Shown: positions 40,673-49,270, counted from the stretch's first letter. The stretch is 64,000 nucleotides of DNA from Galactobacter valiniphilus (GCF_003575975.1 NZ_QQXK01000005.1:89706-153705), one strand, 5' to 3'. Made by a program: numbers and translations. Notes: generated by a model from the sequence alone, not told the origin.

Positions 40673-40693
40673 TCTTCTACCAGCGGTAGTAGA
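40673..40693. promoter_or_regulatory. Candidate operator upstream of ctaE-qcrCAB and trpD
   Basis: TCTTCTAC-N5-GTAGTAGA, with one mismatch between arms, in the divergent ctaE/trpD spacer. It shares the CTAC-N5-GTAG core and flanking T/A pattern with the ctaC site at 31654-31674. Confidence 0.45.
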
Positions 40694-40768
40694 CATGGGC
40701 GTGTCGCGTGGCCCGTCATGTTCGCGCCCGGGCCGCCATGCAGGCCTGGGAGGCCCCCGCAAGGCGGT

Positions 40769-40774
40769 TAGCCT
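40769..40774 (+). promoter_or_regulatory. trpD -10 box (leaderless spacing)
   Basis: TAGCCT, then 6 nt, then GTG 40781, with no ribosome site before the start. Confidence 0.5.
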
Positions 40775-40780
40775 TGGGCT

Positions 40781-41839
40781 GTGAACGCCTCAGTCCTGGA
40801 TGACACGACCCCCACCTGGCCCGCGGTTCTTTCCGCCCTGATTGCTCGGCAGGACCTGCCCCAGCGATGGTCGACGTGGGCGATGTCGCAGATCATGCAG
40901 GGTGCAGCGAGCGATGTGCAGGTGGCCGGCTTTTTGGTTGCATTGCGCGCCAAGGGCGAGACCGTGGATGAGTTCGCGGGCCTCGTGGAGGCGATGAGCG
41001 CAGCAGCCCGTCCGCTGCCTATCCGCGGCGAGAGCCTCGACATTGTCGGCACGGGCGGCGATCGCCAGAACACCGTCAACATCTCGACCATGGCGGCCTT
41101 CGTGGCCGCCGGCGCCGGCGCCCGTGTCGTGAAGCACGGCAACCGGGCCGCCTCGTCCACCACCGGCACGGCCGATGTCATCGAGGCCCTGGGCGTCAAG
41201 CTGGACCTGCCGCCCGAAGCGCTGCCCGGTGTGCTCGAGTCCGCCGGCCTGACCTTCTGCTTCGCCCGCATCTTCCACCCCTCCATGGCGCACGCGGCGC
41301 CGGCCCGCGCGCAGCTCGGCGTCCCCACGGCGTTTAACTTCATGGGGCCCCTGACCAATCCGGCCAACCCCACGGCCTCGGCGATCGGCTGCGCCGACGC
41401 GCGCATGGCCCCGATCATGGCCGGCGTGTTGGCCTCGCGCGGCAAGCGGGCGCTCGTCTTCCGCGGCGACGATGGGCTGGACGAGCTCACCACCACGGCC
41501 GAGAACCACGTCTGGGAGGTCCGCTCCGGCGCCGTGAGCGAGCACCGCATCGACGCCCGCGACTTCGGGCTGGCTCGCGTCACGCTTGACGATCTGCGCG
41601 GGGGAGAGGCCGCCCACAACGCCCAGGTGGTCCGCGATGTGCTCGCCGGCACCGAGGGTGCGGCCCTGGACGCCGTGCTGTTCAACGCGGCCGGCGCGCT
41701 CGTCGCGTACGACGAGCGGGCCGAGGGAACCCTCGAGGAGCGACTGTCTGCCGCCCTGCTGCGCGCCCGCGCCTCGGTCGAGAGCGGTGCGGCGGCCGGC
41801 GTGCTCGAGCGCTGGGTGGCCGCGAGCAACGCCGCCTAG
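40781..41839 (+). CDS. trpD: Anthranilate phosphoribosyltransferase
   Basis: Second step of tryptophan synthesis, joining anthranilate to PRPP. The 352 residues carry the [14 protein letters not shown] motif (about residues 89-102), KHGNRAASS, the anthranilate-site region [15 protein letters not shown] and the [13 protein letters not shown] signature. Metal-binding acids lie in the RGDDGLDEL segment. Unlinked to other trp genes here, which is common in actinobacteria. Start GTG 40781 appears leaderless. Confidence 0.96.
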   Translation: MNASVLDDTTPTWPAVLSALIARQDLPQRWSTWAMSQIMQGAASDVQVAGFLVALRAKGETVDEFAGLVEAMSAAARPLPIRGESLDIVGTGGDRQNTVNISTMAAFVAAGAGARVVKHGNRAASSTTGTADVIEALGVKLDLPPEALPGVLESAGLTFCFARIFHPSMAHAAPARAQLGVPTAFNFMGPLTNPANPTASAIGCADARMAPIMAGVLASRGKRALVFRGDDGLDELTTTAENHVWEVRSGAVSEHRIDARDFGLARVTLDDLRGGEAAHNAQVVRDVLAGTEGAALDAVLFNAAGALVAYDERAEGTLEERLSAALLRARASVESGAAAGVLERWVAASNAA

Positions 41840-41883
41840 ACGGCCACCTCCCGCCCCTCCGGCGGGACCCCAGCACAGAACGA

Positions 41884-41918
41884 CGTCGGGTGGTCACCGT
41901 GAAGGTGACCACCCGACG
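41884..41918 (+). terminator. trpD terminator hairpin (bidirectional)
   Basis: Perfect 15-bp stem (41884-41898 and 41904-41918), 5-nt loop, between convergent trpD and the Lrp-type gene. Confidence 0.75.
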
Positions 41919-41947
41919 CAGTGCTGTGGGTGCGGCGAGCGGCGCCG

Positions 41948-42229
41948 CTACTCGAGGCCGAGGCTGAAGGCCGCCTCGAGGTCGTGCTTGGAAAAGGCGC
42001 GGAAGGCGATGTGGGTGGTGGTCTCCTTGACCCCGGCCACCTTGGAGACGCGGTTGGGGATGACGTCGGCCAGCTCCTCGTGGGCGCCAACGCGCACCAC
42101 GGCGATGAGGTCGGCCTCGCCGCCGGCCACGGAATACACCTCGGCCACGCCCTGCAACTCGGAAATCGCCTGGGCCGCCTCGGGAATCAGCGCGGATTCC
42201 ACCTGAATCATGACGAAGGCGGTGATCAT
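41948..42229 (-). CDS. Stand-alone Lrp/AsnC ligand-binding domain protein
   Basis: 93 residues consisting only of the RAM/ACT-like effector domain of Lrp/AsnC regulators: the ITAFVMIQVES start, the EVYSVAGGEADLIAVVRV core and the AGVKETTTHIAF strand. There is no helix-turn-helix, so it cannot bind DNA by itself. It may sense an amino acid and pair with full-length Lrp proteins. AGGAGGAGA precedes the ATG. Its place behind trpD hints at amino-acid sensing but proves nothing. Confidence 0.88.
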   Translation of the reverse strand: MITAFVMIQVESALIPEAAQAISELQGVAEVYSVAGGEADLIAVVRVGAHEELADVIPNRVSKVAGVKETTTHIAFRAFSKHDLEAAFSLGLE

Positions 42230-42313
42230 GTCTCCTCCTGAAGGGAGCTCGAGGGGCGTGGGGCCTGCGGCGGCGCTGGGCGCCTGCTCGCTTACGTTAC
42301 CGCCGGGCGGCGC

Positions 42314-42691
42314 TCAGCCGCGCAGCTTGACGCGATTGCGAATGAGGAGGCCGGCCACTGCGCGGCGGCCGATGAGGAAGAGCGCGAGGGTGCCGGTGGT
42401 CACGAGGATGAAGGGCCAGGCGGCGGTGGAGCCCATGAGGACGCGCAGGCCGAGGCCGAGCACCACGGTGCCGCCCCACACGACGAAGCCCCAGGGCCAG
42501 ACGTCGTTGATGGTCTTCCAGCCCTTCGTGGCGAGCGTGGCCGCGGTGAGGGCGATGAGGAACGGCGCTGCGGTGCCGAGCGTGCCCAGGACGTCGACGC
42601 TCTCTTCGTGCGTGGACCGACCCGAGGCGGCAAAGACCACGACGAGCACAAGATCAAGGACAAACCAGAGGAGCCACCCGTAACGACGCAT
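42314..42691 (-). CDS. DUF3054 membrane protein
   Basis: 125 residues with four hydrophobic segments. Family features are the WLLWFVLDLVLVVVFAASGR N-terminus, the central FLIALTAATLATKGW and the GRRAVAGLLIR end. Function unknown. The ATG lies 7 nt after a TAGAAT box. Confidence 0.87.
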   Translation of the reverse strand: MRRYGWLLWFVLDLVLVVVFAASGRSTHEESVDVLGTLGTAAPFLIALTAATLATKGWKTINDVWPWGFVVWGGTVVLGLGLRVLMGSTAAWPFILVTTGTLALFLIGRRAVAGLLIRNRVKLRG

Positions 42692-42698
42692 GCATCAG

Positions 42699-42704
42699 AT
42701 TCTA
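42699..42704 (-). promoter_or_regulatory. -10 box of the DUF3054 gene (leaderless spacing)
   Basis: On the minus strand TAGAAT, then 7 nt, then ATG 42691. Confidence 0.45.
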
Positions 42705-42750
42705 TAGGGGAGCGGGGTCGGCGCCGCGCCCGGGACGCTTCACAAAGATC

Positions 42751-42783
42751 AGGCCTTGTTTTCCTGAAAACAAGGCCTAGGCT
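42751..42783 (+). promoter_or_regulatory. Palindromic operator and -10 box of the SatD-like gene
   Basis: Perfect 12-bp arms (42751-42762 and 42767-42778, AGGCCTTGTTTT and its complement) around CCTG. The last base is the first of a TAGGCT -10 box (42778-42783), which is 6 nt before ATG 42790. The palindrome occupies the -35 to -10 space, the classic place for a repressor. As RNA it could also fold, but it lies upstream of the likely start of transcription. Confidence 0.6.
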
Positions 42784-42789
42784 TTGTCC

Positions 42790-43470
42790 ATGATCGTCCT
42801 CACCCTCGACCAGCGCGGATCCCGCCACGGAGCCGACCGCGTGCCGGAACTGCTGGACCTCGTGGCCAAGCACCCCACGGTGCGTGCGTTCCAGCGCACG
42901 GCAGGGGATGAGGTGCAGGCGGTGTTCGACGACGCGCGAGCGGCCACGGGGGCGGCGCTCGACGCCGCCGGGACGGGGCAGTGGAACGTGGGCGTGGGCG
43001 TGGGACCGGTGCGCCTGCCGCTGCCCGCAGAGACCCGCGCGGGGGCCGGGCCGGCCTTCGAGGCCGCGCGCGACGCCGTTGAACGCTCCAAGCGCACGCA
43101 GGCGCGCATCGCGCTGACGGCGGCACCCCGGCTCGTCCAGGCGTCGGGGGAGTCGGGGGAGTCGGCACTGGAGCCCCGCCTCGGCGAACGAGCAGCGCGG
43201 CTCGAGGCCGAGCTGGCCCTCATCGCCCTCAGCCTGCGCCGGCGCAGCGAGGAACAGTGGCAGGCCTGCCGCCTGCGCGAGCGCGGCTGGGGCCAGGCGC
43301 GGATCGCCGCGGAACTGGGCGTGAGCCAGCAGGCCGTCTCCGCCCGGCTCGGCGCCGCCTGGTTCGAGGAATGCCAGGCCCTCACCACGGCGGCCGAGGG
43401 TGCGCTGGCCCGCCTGTCCGGGCTGGAGGCGCCTGGCCTCGACCAGCAGACCCCCGGGAGTCACGCATGA
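42790..43470 (+). CDS. SatD-like helix-turn-helix protein
   Basis: 226-residue protein resembling the SatD family. The N-terminal domain has the LTLDQRGSRHGADRVPELL start and FQRTAGDEVQAVFDD. A C-terminal helix-turn-helix follows (about residues 160-195, LRERGWGQARIAAELGVSQQ, then AVSARLGAA), similar to sigma-factor region 4 helices. It may bind the palindrome over its own promoter. It overlaps the next gene by 4 nt (ATGA), forming a two-gene unit. The biological role of SatD proteins is poorly known. Confidence 0.75.
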   Translation: MIVLTLDQRGSRHGADRVPELLDLVAKHPTVRAFQRTAGDEVQAVFDDARAATGAALDAAGTGQWNVGVGVGPVRLPLPAETRAGAGPAFEAARDAVERSKRTQARIALTAAPRLVQASGESGESALEPRLGERAARLEAELALIALSLRRRSEEQWQACRLRERGWGQARIAAELGVSQQAVSARLGAAWFEECQALTTAAEGALARLSGLEAPGLDQQTPGSHA

Positions 43471-44096
43471 GCATCCTCGCCGCCATCCTGTTGGCCGTCT
43501 CCGGCCTCGTGTGCGCGCCCGTGGCATGGGACACCCAGGCCCTCAGCGTGTGGCAGGTGCGCCTGCTGGCGGCCCTCGGCACCGTGCTTGCCCTGGCCGC
43601 CTGCCTGCTCGGCCTCGTGAGCGGCGAGCACGCGCCCGCCTGGCTCGCTGCCCCCGCGGCCGTCATCGCCGCCGTGGGGTTGGGCTCCGCGCTCACCGTC
43701 ACCGCCCTCTCCGCCACGCGCGTGGTGGGCCGGGCGACGGAGGCATCCCCGCCCGAGGCGGTGCCGGACGTCGGTGAGGACGTGGTGGAGCCCGCGATCG
43801 TGGCCCCAGCATCGGGCGGATCGGCCACCGCCGAACCGCCGGCCGATCCGGGTTCCGCGTTGCTGCGGGGTGGGGCGCTCATCGGCGTGTTCGAACGCAT
43901 CGCCATCTCAGCGACGCTCCTGGCCGGCTGGCCGGGGGGTCTCGCGGTGGTCTTGGCGGTCAAGGGGCTCGGGCGCTTCCCCGAACTCAAGCAGGCGCAC
44001 GGGCAGGCCACCTCCGAGCGCTTCATCCTCGGCACGCTGGTTTCGGTCCTGGCCGCGGCGGCCTGCGCCGGTTTGGGCATCCTCCTGCGCGGCTGA
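43467..44096 (+). CDS. Membrane protein partner of the SatD-like gene
   Basis: 209 residues. There are about three hydrophobic segments in the first 95 residues, an Ala/Pro/Glu-rich loop (about 98-130) and a conserved-looking C-terminal part (ALIGVFERIAISATLLAGW, then VKGLGRFPELK, then SERFILGTLVS). It is translationally coupled to the SatD-like gene. The C-terminal part is of the kind seen beside other actinobacterial SatD genes (recalled, not searched). No function is known. Confidence 0.7.
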   Translation: MSILAAILLAVSGLVCAPVAWDTQALSVWQVRLLAALGTVLALAACLLGLVSGEHAPAWLAAPAAVIAAVGLGSALTVTALSATRVVGRATEASPPEAVPDVGEDVVEPAIVAPASGGSATAEPPADPGSALLRGGALIGVFERIAISATLLAGWPGGLAVVLAVKGLGRFPELKQAHGQATSERFILGTLVSVLAAAACAGLGILLRG

Positions 44097-44101
44097 TCCG
44101 C

Positions 44102-44893
44102 CTAGGTCAGGAAGCCGCGCAGGAGCGCCTCTGAGCCGGCGATGTGCTCCTCCATGATGGCGGCTGCCGCGTCCGCGTCGCCCGCGACGATGGCCGCCAC
44201 GAGTTCGGCGTGCTGCTCGTTCGAGTGCTCGATGTTCGGCTGAAGCAACGGAATCCTGTCCAGCAGCTCGTTGACGCGCATCCGCACCTCGGCCACGAGC
44301 CGCAGCACGCTCAGGCTGCCGCTCATCTCGGCCACGAGCAGGTGCAGGCGCGCGTCGAGCCGGCGGTAGTCCGCCAGCGGGGCCTCGCCGCACTCGCTCA
44401 GGGCCAGCTCGAGGCGGCGCCGCGCCGGGGGCGCGAGGGGAGCGGCCGCCGCCTGGCGGGCCGCCCCCACCTCGAGCACACGCCGCAGGACCAGCGCGTC
44501 GTTCACCTCGGTGGCCGGGATGCTTTCGCGCTGACGAAGCTCGCCGTCCACCCCCACCACGGGCGTGGTGCCGGGCAACGGGTCCGAGACGAAGGTGCCG
44601 CCGTAGCGGCCGCGCTTGGCGATGACGTAGCCGGCCTCGGCGAGCGAGCCCATGGCGTCGCGCAACGTGTCCCTGGAGACCCCGAGCATGACCGCGAGTT
44701 CGCGCTCGGCCGGCAGCCGCTCCCCGGGGCCGATCACGCCGAGGCGCATGGTCTGCAGGAGCGAGTGGACCGTTTCCTCGAAGGCGTTGGCCGCGTGGCT
44801 GGGCCGCAGGAGCACGCCGGGATCGAGGGGCGGATCCACGTCCCCCGTTCCCGGCGTTGCCCCCACGCCGCCGAGGCCGTCCAGGTTCTTCAC
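44102..44893 (-). CDS. FadR/GntR family regulator (FCD domain)
   Basis: 263-residue regulator at the end of the amine-degradation cluster. A GntR winged helix (about 40-105: ERLPAERELAVMLGVSRDT, then KRGRYGGTFV) is followed by an all-helical FCD effector domain. Its metal ligands are suggested by RRLDARLHLLVAEMSG and the paired HSNEQH. It starts at GTG 44893 after TAGGCT-GGAGGG. The SDR gene lies 27 nt upstream on the same strand, so the regulator may be co-transcribed with the pathway it controls. Confidence 0.88.
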   Translation of the reverse strand: MKNLDGLGGVGATPGTGDVDPPLDPGVLLRPSHAANAFEETVHSLLQTMRLGVIGPGERLPAERELAVMLGVSRDTLRDAMGSLAEAGYVIAKRGRYGGTFVSDPLPGTTPVVGVDGELRQRESIPATEVNDALVLRRVLEVGAARQAAAAPLAPPARRRLELALSECGEAPLADYRRLDARLHLLVAEMSGSLSVLRLVAEVRMRVNELLDRIPLLQPNIEHSNEQHAELVAAIVAGDADAAAAIMEEHIAGSEALLRGFLT

Positions 44894-44899
44894 CCCTCC

Positions 44900-44905
44900 A
44901 GCCTA
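44900..44905 (-). promoter_or_regulatory. -10 box of the FadR-type regulator (leaderless spacing)
   Basis: On the minus strand TAGGCT, then GGAGGG, then GTG 44893. It may allow expression apart from the upstream genes. Confidence 0.4.
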
Positions 44906-44920
44906 GTTCGCGCCCGTGGC

Positions 44921-45712
44921 CTACAGGGGTGTCGTGTAGGCGGCGCTGAGCCCGCCGTCCACGAGGAAGGTCGAGGCCGTGATGAAGGAGGCGTCGTCGC
45001 TCGCGAGGAACGCCACGGCCGCCGCCATCTCGGAGGGTTCGGCGAAGCGACCCACCGGCACGTGGACCAGGCGGCGCTGCGCGCGCTCGGGGTCCTTGGC
45101 AAAGAGCTCCTGCAGCAGCGGCGTGTTCACGGGGCCGGGGCAGAGGGCGTTCACGCGGATCCCGTCGCGGGCAAACTGCACGCCGAGCTCGCGGCTCATG
45201 GCCAGCACGCCACCCTTGGAGGCCGTGTAGGAGATCTGCGAGGTCGCGGAACCCATGACCGCCACGAACGAGGCGGTGTTGATGATGGAGCCGGAGCCCT
45301 GGGCCTTCATGTGCCGCAGCGCCGCGCGGGAGCAGAGGTACACGCTCGTCAGGTTGACCAGCTGCACCTTGTCCCACGCGTCGAGCTCGGTCGTCTCGAT
45401 CGAATCGTCGTCCGGCGGCGAGATGCCGGCGTTGTTGAAGGCGATGTCGACCGAGCCGTAGAGCCGGGCCGCCTCATCGAAGAGGTGATCTACCTGCGCC
45501 TTGTCGGTCACGTTGACCTGGATGAAGGTGCCGCCGACGGCGTCGGCCGCCGCCCGCCCGGGCTCCGGCGCCATGTCGCCGATGACGATCTGGGCGCCCT
45601 CCGCCGCGAGCCGCTTGGCGGTCGCAAGGCCGATGCCGCTGGCCCCGCCCGTGATGACGGCGACCTTGCCGGCCAGGCGGGCGGACAGATCGAAGGGGGT
45701 GATCTCGCTCAT
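44921..45712 (-). CDS. SDR family alcohol dehydrogenase/oxidoreductase
   Basis: 263-residue classical short-chain dehydrogenase. The cofactor site TGGASGIG lies near residues 21-28, with NNAG at about 93-96. The catalytic residues are Ser in NTASFV and Tyr-x3-Lys in SYTASKGG. The acidic residue in IVIGDMAPE suggests NAD rather than NADP. In the cluster it sits where a PuuB amine oxidase would be in the putrescine pathway. I infer that it oxidises the hydroxyl of gamma-glutamylethanolamide to the aldehyde. GGAAGG precedes the ATG. Confidence 0.88.
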   Translation of the reverse strand: MSEITPFDLSARLAGKVAVITGGASGIGLATAKRLAAEGAQIVIGDMAPEPGRAAADAVGGTFIQVNVTDKAQVDHLFDEAARLYGSVDIAFNNAGISPPDDDSIETTELDAWDKVQLVNLTSVYLCSRAALRHMKAQGSGSIINTASFVAVMGSATSQISYTASKGGVLAMSRELGVQFARDGIRVNALCPGPVNTPLLQELFAKDPERAQRRLVHVPVGRFAEPSEMAAAVAFLASDDASFITASTFLVDGGLSAAYTTPL

Positions 45713-45745
45713 TGAAATCCTTCCGTTGAAAGCTGGAGGGGCCGA

Positions 45746-47104
45746 CTAGTCGGCGCTGTAGAAGACGTTCTTGGTTTCGGTGAAGTGCTCGGCCGCCTCG
45801 GGCCCGAGCTCGCGGCCCAGGCCGGAGCGCTTGAAGCCGCCGAAGGGCGTGGAGTACCGCACAGACGAATGGGAATTGACGGAGAGGTTGCCCGCCTCGA
45901 CCGCCCGGCTCACGCGCAGCGCCCGCCCGAGGTCCCGGGTGAAGATGGAGCCGGAGAGGCCGTACTCGCTGCTGTTGGCGAGGGCGATGGCGTCGGCCTC
46001 GTCCTCGAAACGAAGGACGGAGACGACGGGCCCGAAGATCTCCTCGCGCACCACGCGATCCCCCCGCTGCGGCGTCAGCACGGTCGGCGCGAACCAGTAG
46101 CCGGGTCCCTCGGGGGCAAAGCCGCGGAAGGCGACCGGGGCGTCGTCGGGCACGTACTCCGCCACGCGATCGCGGTGCAGCGCCGAGACCAACGGTCCCA
46201 TCTGGGTCTCGGCCAAGGTCGGGTCCCCGACCTTGAAGTCCTTGACCGCGGTCTCGAATCGCTCCATGAACTCGTCGTAGACGCTCGCCTGCACCAGGAG
46301 CCGCGAGCGAGCGCAGCAATCCTGCCCGGAGTTGTCGAACACGCTCGATGGCGCCGTGGCGGCCGCCTTCTCGATGTCGGCGTCGGCGAAGACGATGTTG
46401 GCGCTCTTGCCGCCCAGTTCGAGGGTGACGCGCTTGACCTGCTCGGCGGCGGTGGCCGCGAGCCGCGTGCCCACGGCCGTCGAGCCCGTGAAGACGAGCT
46501 TGCCCACGTCCGGATGCTCCACGAGGCGGGCGCCCACCTCGGAGCCCTTGCCCGGCAGCACCTGGAAGAGCCCCTCGGGCAGGCCCGACTCGAGCGCCAG
46601 CTCGGCCAGCCGCAGGCTCGTGAGCGGTGTCCACTCGGCCGGCTTGAGCACCACTGCGTTGCCGGCGGCGAGCGCCGGTGCAAAGCCCCACGAGGCGATC
46701 GTCATGGGGAAGTTCCAGGGCGTGATGACGCCGACCACGCCGATGGGCTCGTGGAAGGTGACGTCGATGCCGCCCGCCACGGGGATCTGGGAGCCGATGA
46801 GCCGCTCGGGGGAGGCCGAGTAGTAGGTGAGCACGTCGCGGACGTGCCCCGCCTCCCAGGTCGTGTTGCCGATGGGGTGGCCGGAGTTGCGCACCTCCAG
46901 GGCCGCCAGCTCGGGGATGGCCGCGTCCACGGCGGCGGCGAAGCGCCGCAGGCCCAGGGCGCGGTCGGCGGGGGAGAGGGCAGCCCAGCGGCGCTGGGCC
47001 GCCTTGGCGCGGGCGACGGCCTCATTCGTTTCCTCGACGCTGAGGCCTGCGACCTCCGCGACAAGCGACTCGTCGGCCGGGTTGAGGATGGTGTGCATCG
47101 ACAT
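45746..47104 (-). CDS. Aldehyde dehydrogenase
   Basis: NAD(P)-dependent aldehyde dehydrogenase of 452 residues. Motifs are TPWNFPM, KPAEWTPL, FTGSTAVG, the catalytic Glu in LELGGKSAN and the catalytic Cys in GQDCCARS (near residue 263). It ends FTETKNVFY. In this cluster it would oxidise the gamma-glutamyl aldehyde to the acid, as PuuC does. Its start abuts the stop of the hydrolase gene, so the two are tightly coupled. The 33-nt gap to the SDR gene suggests one transcript. Confidence 0.93.
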   Translation of the reverse strand: MSMHTILNPADESLVAEVAGLSVEETNEAVARAKAAQRRWAALSPADRALGLRRFAAAVDAAIPELAALEVRNSGHPIGNTTWEAGHVRDVLTYYSASPERLIGSQIPVAGGIDVTFHEPIGVVGVITPWNFPMTIASWGFAPALAAGNAVVLKPAEWTPLTSLRLAELALESGLPEGLFQVLPGKGSEVGARLVEHPDVGKLVFTGSTAVGTRLAATAAEQVKRVTLELGGKSANIVFADADIEKAAATAPSSVFDNSGQDCCARSRLLVQASVYDEFMERFETAVKDFKVGDPTLAETQMGPLVSALHRDRVAEYVPDDAPVAFRGFAPEGPGYWFAPTVLTPQRGDRVVREEIFGPVVSVLRFEDEADAIALANSSEYGLSGSIFTRDLGRALRVSRAVEAGNLSVNSHSSVRYSTPFGGFKRSGLGRELGPEAAEHFTETKNVFYSAD

Positions 47105-47854
47105 CTAGTGCTCCTGCTTCTGGCGGGCAAAGTCCTTGGCGGCGTCGATCAGCCCGGCGAAGATGCGGCGGTCCTCCGCGTCCTCCTCGGGGTGCCATTG
47201 CACGGCGACGCCGAAGCGAGCGGCGGGATCCTCGATCGCCTCGATGATCCCGTCGGCGGAGCGGGCGGTGACCACGAGGCCCTCGCCCACGGCGTCGATC
47301 GCCTGGTGGTGGTACACCTGGGCGTCCACGCCGTCGCCGACGAGCGAGCCGAGCGCCGTGCTGGGCTCGACGCTCACGGCCTCGGTCCCGAACTGGGCAG
47401 CGCCCGGCTGGTAGCGCTCGTCGCCGACCAGATCCGGAAGGTGCTGGTGGAGGCTGCCACCCCGCGCGACGTTGAGCACCTGGGCGCCGCGGCAAATGCC
47501 GAGGTATGGAAGGTCGGCGTCGGCGGCCGCCGTCAACAGATCGGTCTCCCATGCGTCGCGGTCCACCCGCGGGGCTCCCGTCTTGGGGTGGGAGGCCTGC
47601 CCGTAGAGGGTGGGATCCACGTCGGCCCCGCCGGAGACGATCAGCCCGTCCAGCCGCGCGATCACAGCGGCGGCCACCTCGGGTGAACTGGGCTGCGGCG
47701 GCAGGAGGAGGGCGATCCCCCCGGCGTCCGTCACGGCGTCCAGGTACACCTTGGGAAGGAAGCTGGCGGGCACGTCCCAGACGCCGGTCTGGGCCTGCTC
47801 CAGGTAGGTGGTGATGCCGATCAGCGGCGCCGGATCAGAGGCGCTCGAAGCCAC
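47105..47854 (-). CDS. Gamma-glutamyl hydrolase (PuuD-like, class I glutaminase fold)
   Basis: Peptidase C26-type hydrolase of 249 residues, similar to gamma-glutamyl-GABA hydrolase PuuD. The nucleophile Cys lies in GICRGAQ (about residue 119) and the His-Glu dyad in VQWHPEED. GGADVDPTLYG is typical of the group. It would release glutamate from the oxidised gamma-glutamyl amide. It overlaps the 3' end of the ligase gene by 20 nt and starts at GTG 47854. Confidence 0.92.
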   Translation of the reverse strand: MASSASDPAPLIGITTYLEQAQTGVWDVPASFLPKVYLDAVTDAGGIALLLPPQPSSPEVAAAVIARLDGLIVSGGADVDPTLYGQASHPKTGAPRVDRDAWETDLLTAAADADLPYLGICRGAQVLNVARGGSLHQHLPDLVGDERYQPGAAQFGTEAVSVEPSTALGSLVGDGVDAQVYHHQAIDAVGEGLVVTARSADGIIEAIEDPAARFGVAVQWHPEEDAEDRRIFAGLIDAAKDFARQKQEH

Positions 47855-49202
47855 GGAAACGCTCCCAGTCCGTCACGGCCGACTCGAAGGCCGCCACCTC
47901 GATGCGGGCGTTGTTGACGTAGTGGTCCACCACGTCGTCGCCGAAGGCGGCGCGCGCGATGTCGCTGTGCTCGAAGAGCTCGGCGGCCTCGGCCAGCGTG
48001 TGGGGCACATGCTCAGCGTCGGAGGCGTAGGCGTTGCCGGTCAGCGCCTCGGGCAGCTCGAGCTCGTGCTCCACGCCGTAGAGGCCCGCGGCGATCATGG
48101 CGGCGACGGCGAGGTACTGATTCACATCACCGCCAGGGACGCGGTTCTCGAAGCGCATCGACTGCCCGTGGCCCACGATGCGCAGGGCGCAGGTGCGGTT
48201 ATCCAGGCCCCAGGCCACGGCCGTGGGGGCGAAAGACCCGGGGACGAAGCGCTTGTACGAGTTGATGTTCGGGGCAAAGAAGAGCGTGAACTCGCGCAGG
48301 GCAGCGAGCTGGCCGGCCAGGAAGTGGCGGAAGGTCTTGCTCATGCCGTTGGCCTCGGCGTCGTCGGCAAAGACAGGCGTGCCTGCGGCATCGCGCAGGG
48401 AGAGGTGCACGTGGCAGGAGTTGCCCTCGCGCTCGTTGAACTTGGCCATGAAGGTGATCGACTTGCCGTGCTGCTCGGCGATCTCCTTGGCCCCGTTCTT
48501 GTAGATCGAGTGGTTATCGCAGGTCTTGAGCGCGTCGGCGTAGCGGAAGGCGATCTCCTGCTGGCCCAGGTTGCACTCGCCCTTGATGCCCTCGCCGTAC
48601 ATGCCGGCGCCGTCCATCGACACGCGAATGTCGCGCATGAGCGGTTCCATGCGGGTGGAGGCCTGCAGGTCGTAGTCCACGTTGTAGTCGGTGGCCGGGG
48701 TGAGATCGCGGTAGGCCTGCTTCCAGGCCTGCCGGTACGGCGTGTCGAAGACGATGAACTCGAGCTCGGTACCGACGAACGGTGTCCAGCCTCGCTCGGC
48801 GAGCTTGGCGAGCTGCGCGGAGAGGATCTGCCGCGGCGATTGCTTCACGGGGGCGTCGTCGAGCCAGTAGAGGTCGGCTGTCACGAGGGCGGTACCCGGC
48901 AGCCACGGAATCTTGCGCAGGGTGCCGAGGTCCGGCTTCATGACCATGTCGCCGTAGCCGCGCTCCCAGCTGGAGATCGCGTAGCCGGAGACGGTGTTCA
49001 TGTCCACGTCCACGGCGAGCAGGTAGTTGCAACACTCCGCTCCGTGCGAGGCCACCTCCTCGCTGAAGAGCCGGGCCGAGACGCGCTTGCCGACGAGGCG
49101 GCCCTGCATGTCGGTGAAGCCGACGATCACGGTGTCGTAGACCCCGTCGGCCACGCCGGCCCGGAGCTCCTCGAGAGAAAGATTGCCGGAACTGCTCTGC
49201 AT
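47835..49202 (-). CDS. Glutamine-synthetase-like gamma-glutamyl-amine ligase
   Basis: Glutamine-synthetase-fold ligase (PuuA/GlnA3/GlnA4 type) of 455 residues from ATG 49202, which follows GGAAGG at 7 nt. Visible motifs are VGTELEFIVFD (metal site), EGIKGECNLGQQEIAFRYAD, the ATP-site region FMAKFNEREGNSCHVHLSL and the RFVPGSFAPTAVAWG segment. The usual adenylylation-loop Tyr of true GlnA was not recognised. With the ethanolamine-type permease next door I infer ethanolamine as the amine acceptor. An in-frame ATG at 49220 would add six residues. Confidence 0.9.
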   Translation of the reverse strand: MQSSSGNLSLEELRAGVADGVYDTVIVGFTDMQGRLVGKRVSARLFSEEVASHGAECCNYLLAVDVDMNTVSGYAISSWERGYGDMVMKPDLGTLRKIPWLPGTALVTADLYWLDDAPVKQSPRQILSAQLAKLAERGWTPFVGTELEFIVFDTPYRQAWKQAYRDLTPATDYNVDYDLQASTRMEPLMRDIRVSMDGAGMYGEGIKGECNLGQQEIAFRYADALKTCDNHSIYKNGAKEIAEQHGKSITFMAKFNEREGNSCHVHLSLRDAAGTPVFADDAEANGMSKTFRHFLAGQLAALREFTLFFAPNINSYKRFVPGSFAPTAVAWGLDNRTCALRIVGHGQSMRFENRVPGGDVNQYLAVAAMIAAGLYGVEHELELPEALTGNAYASDAEHVPHTLAEAAELFEHSDIARAAFGDDVVDHYVNNARIEVAAFESAVTDWERFRGFERL

Positions 49203-49254
49203 CGTGCTGCCTTCCGCCATGGGGCTGTGCTGGGGGACCGTTTCCCCGGCCCGC

Positions 49255-49270
49255 TGTGTCACGCGACACA
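49255..49270. promoter_or_regulatory. Candidate operator in the ligase/permease spacer
   Basis: TGTGTC-ACGC-GACACA, a perfect 6-bp-arm palindrome in the 188-nt divergent spacer, near further TGTG/CACA repeats (49278-49296). It is a reasonable site for the FadR-type regulator of the cluster, but the match is short. Confidence 0.35.
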
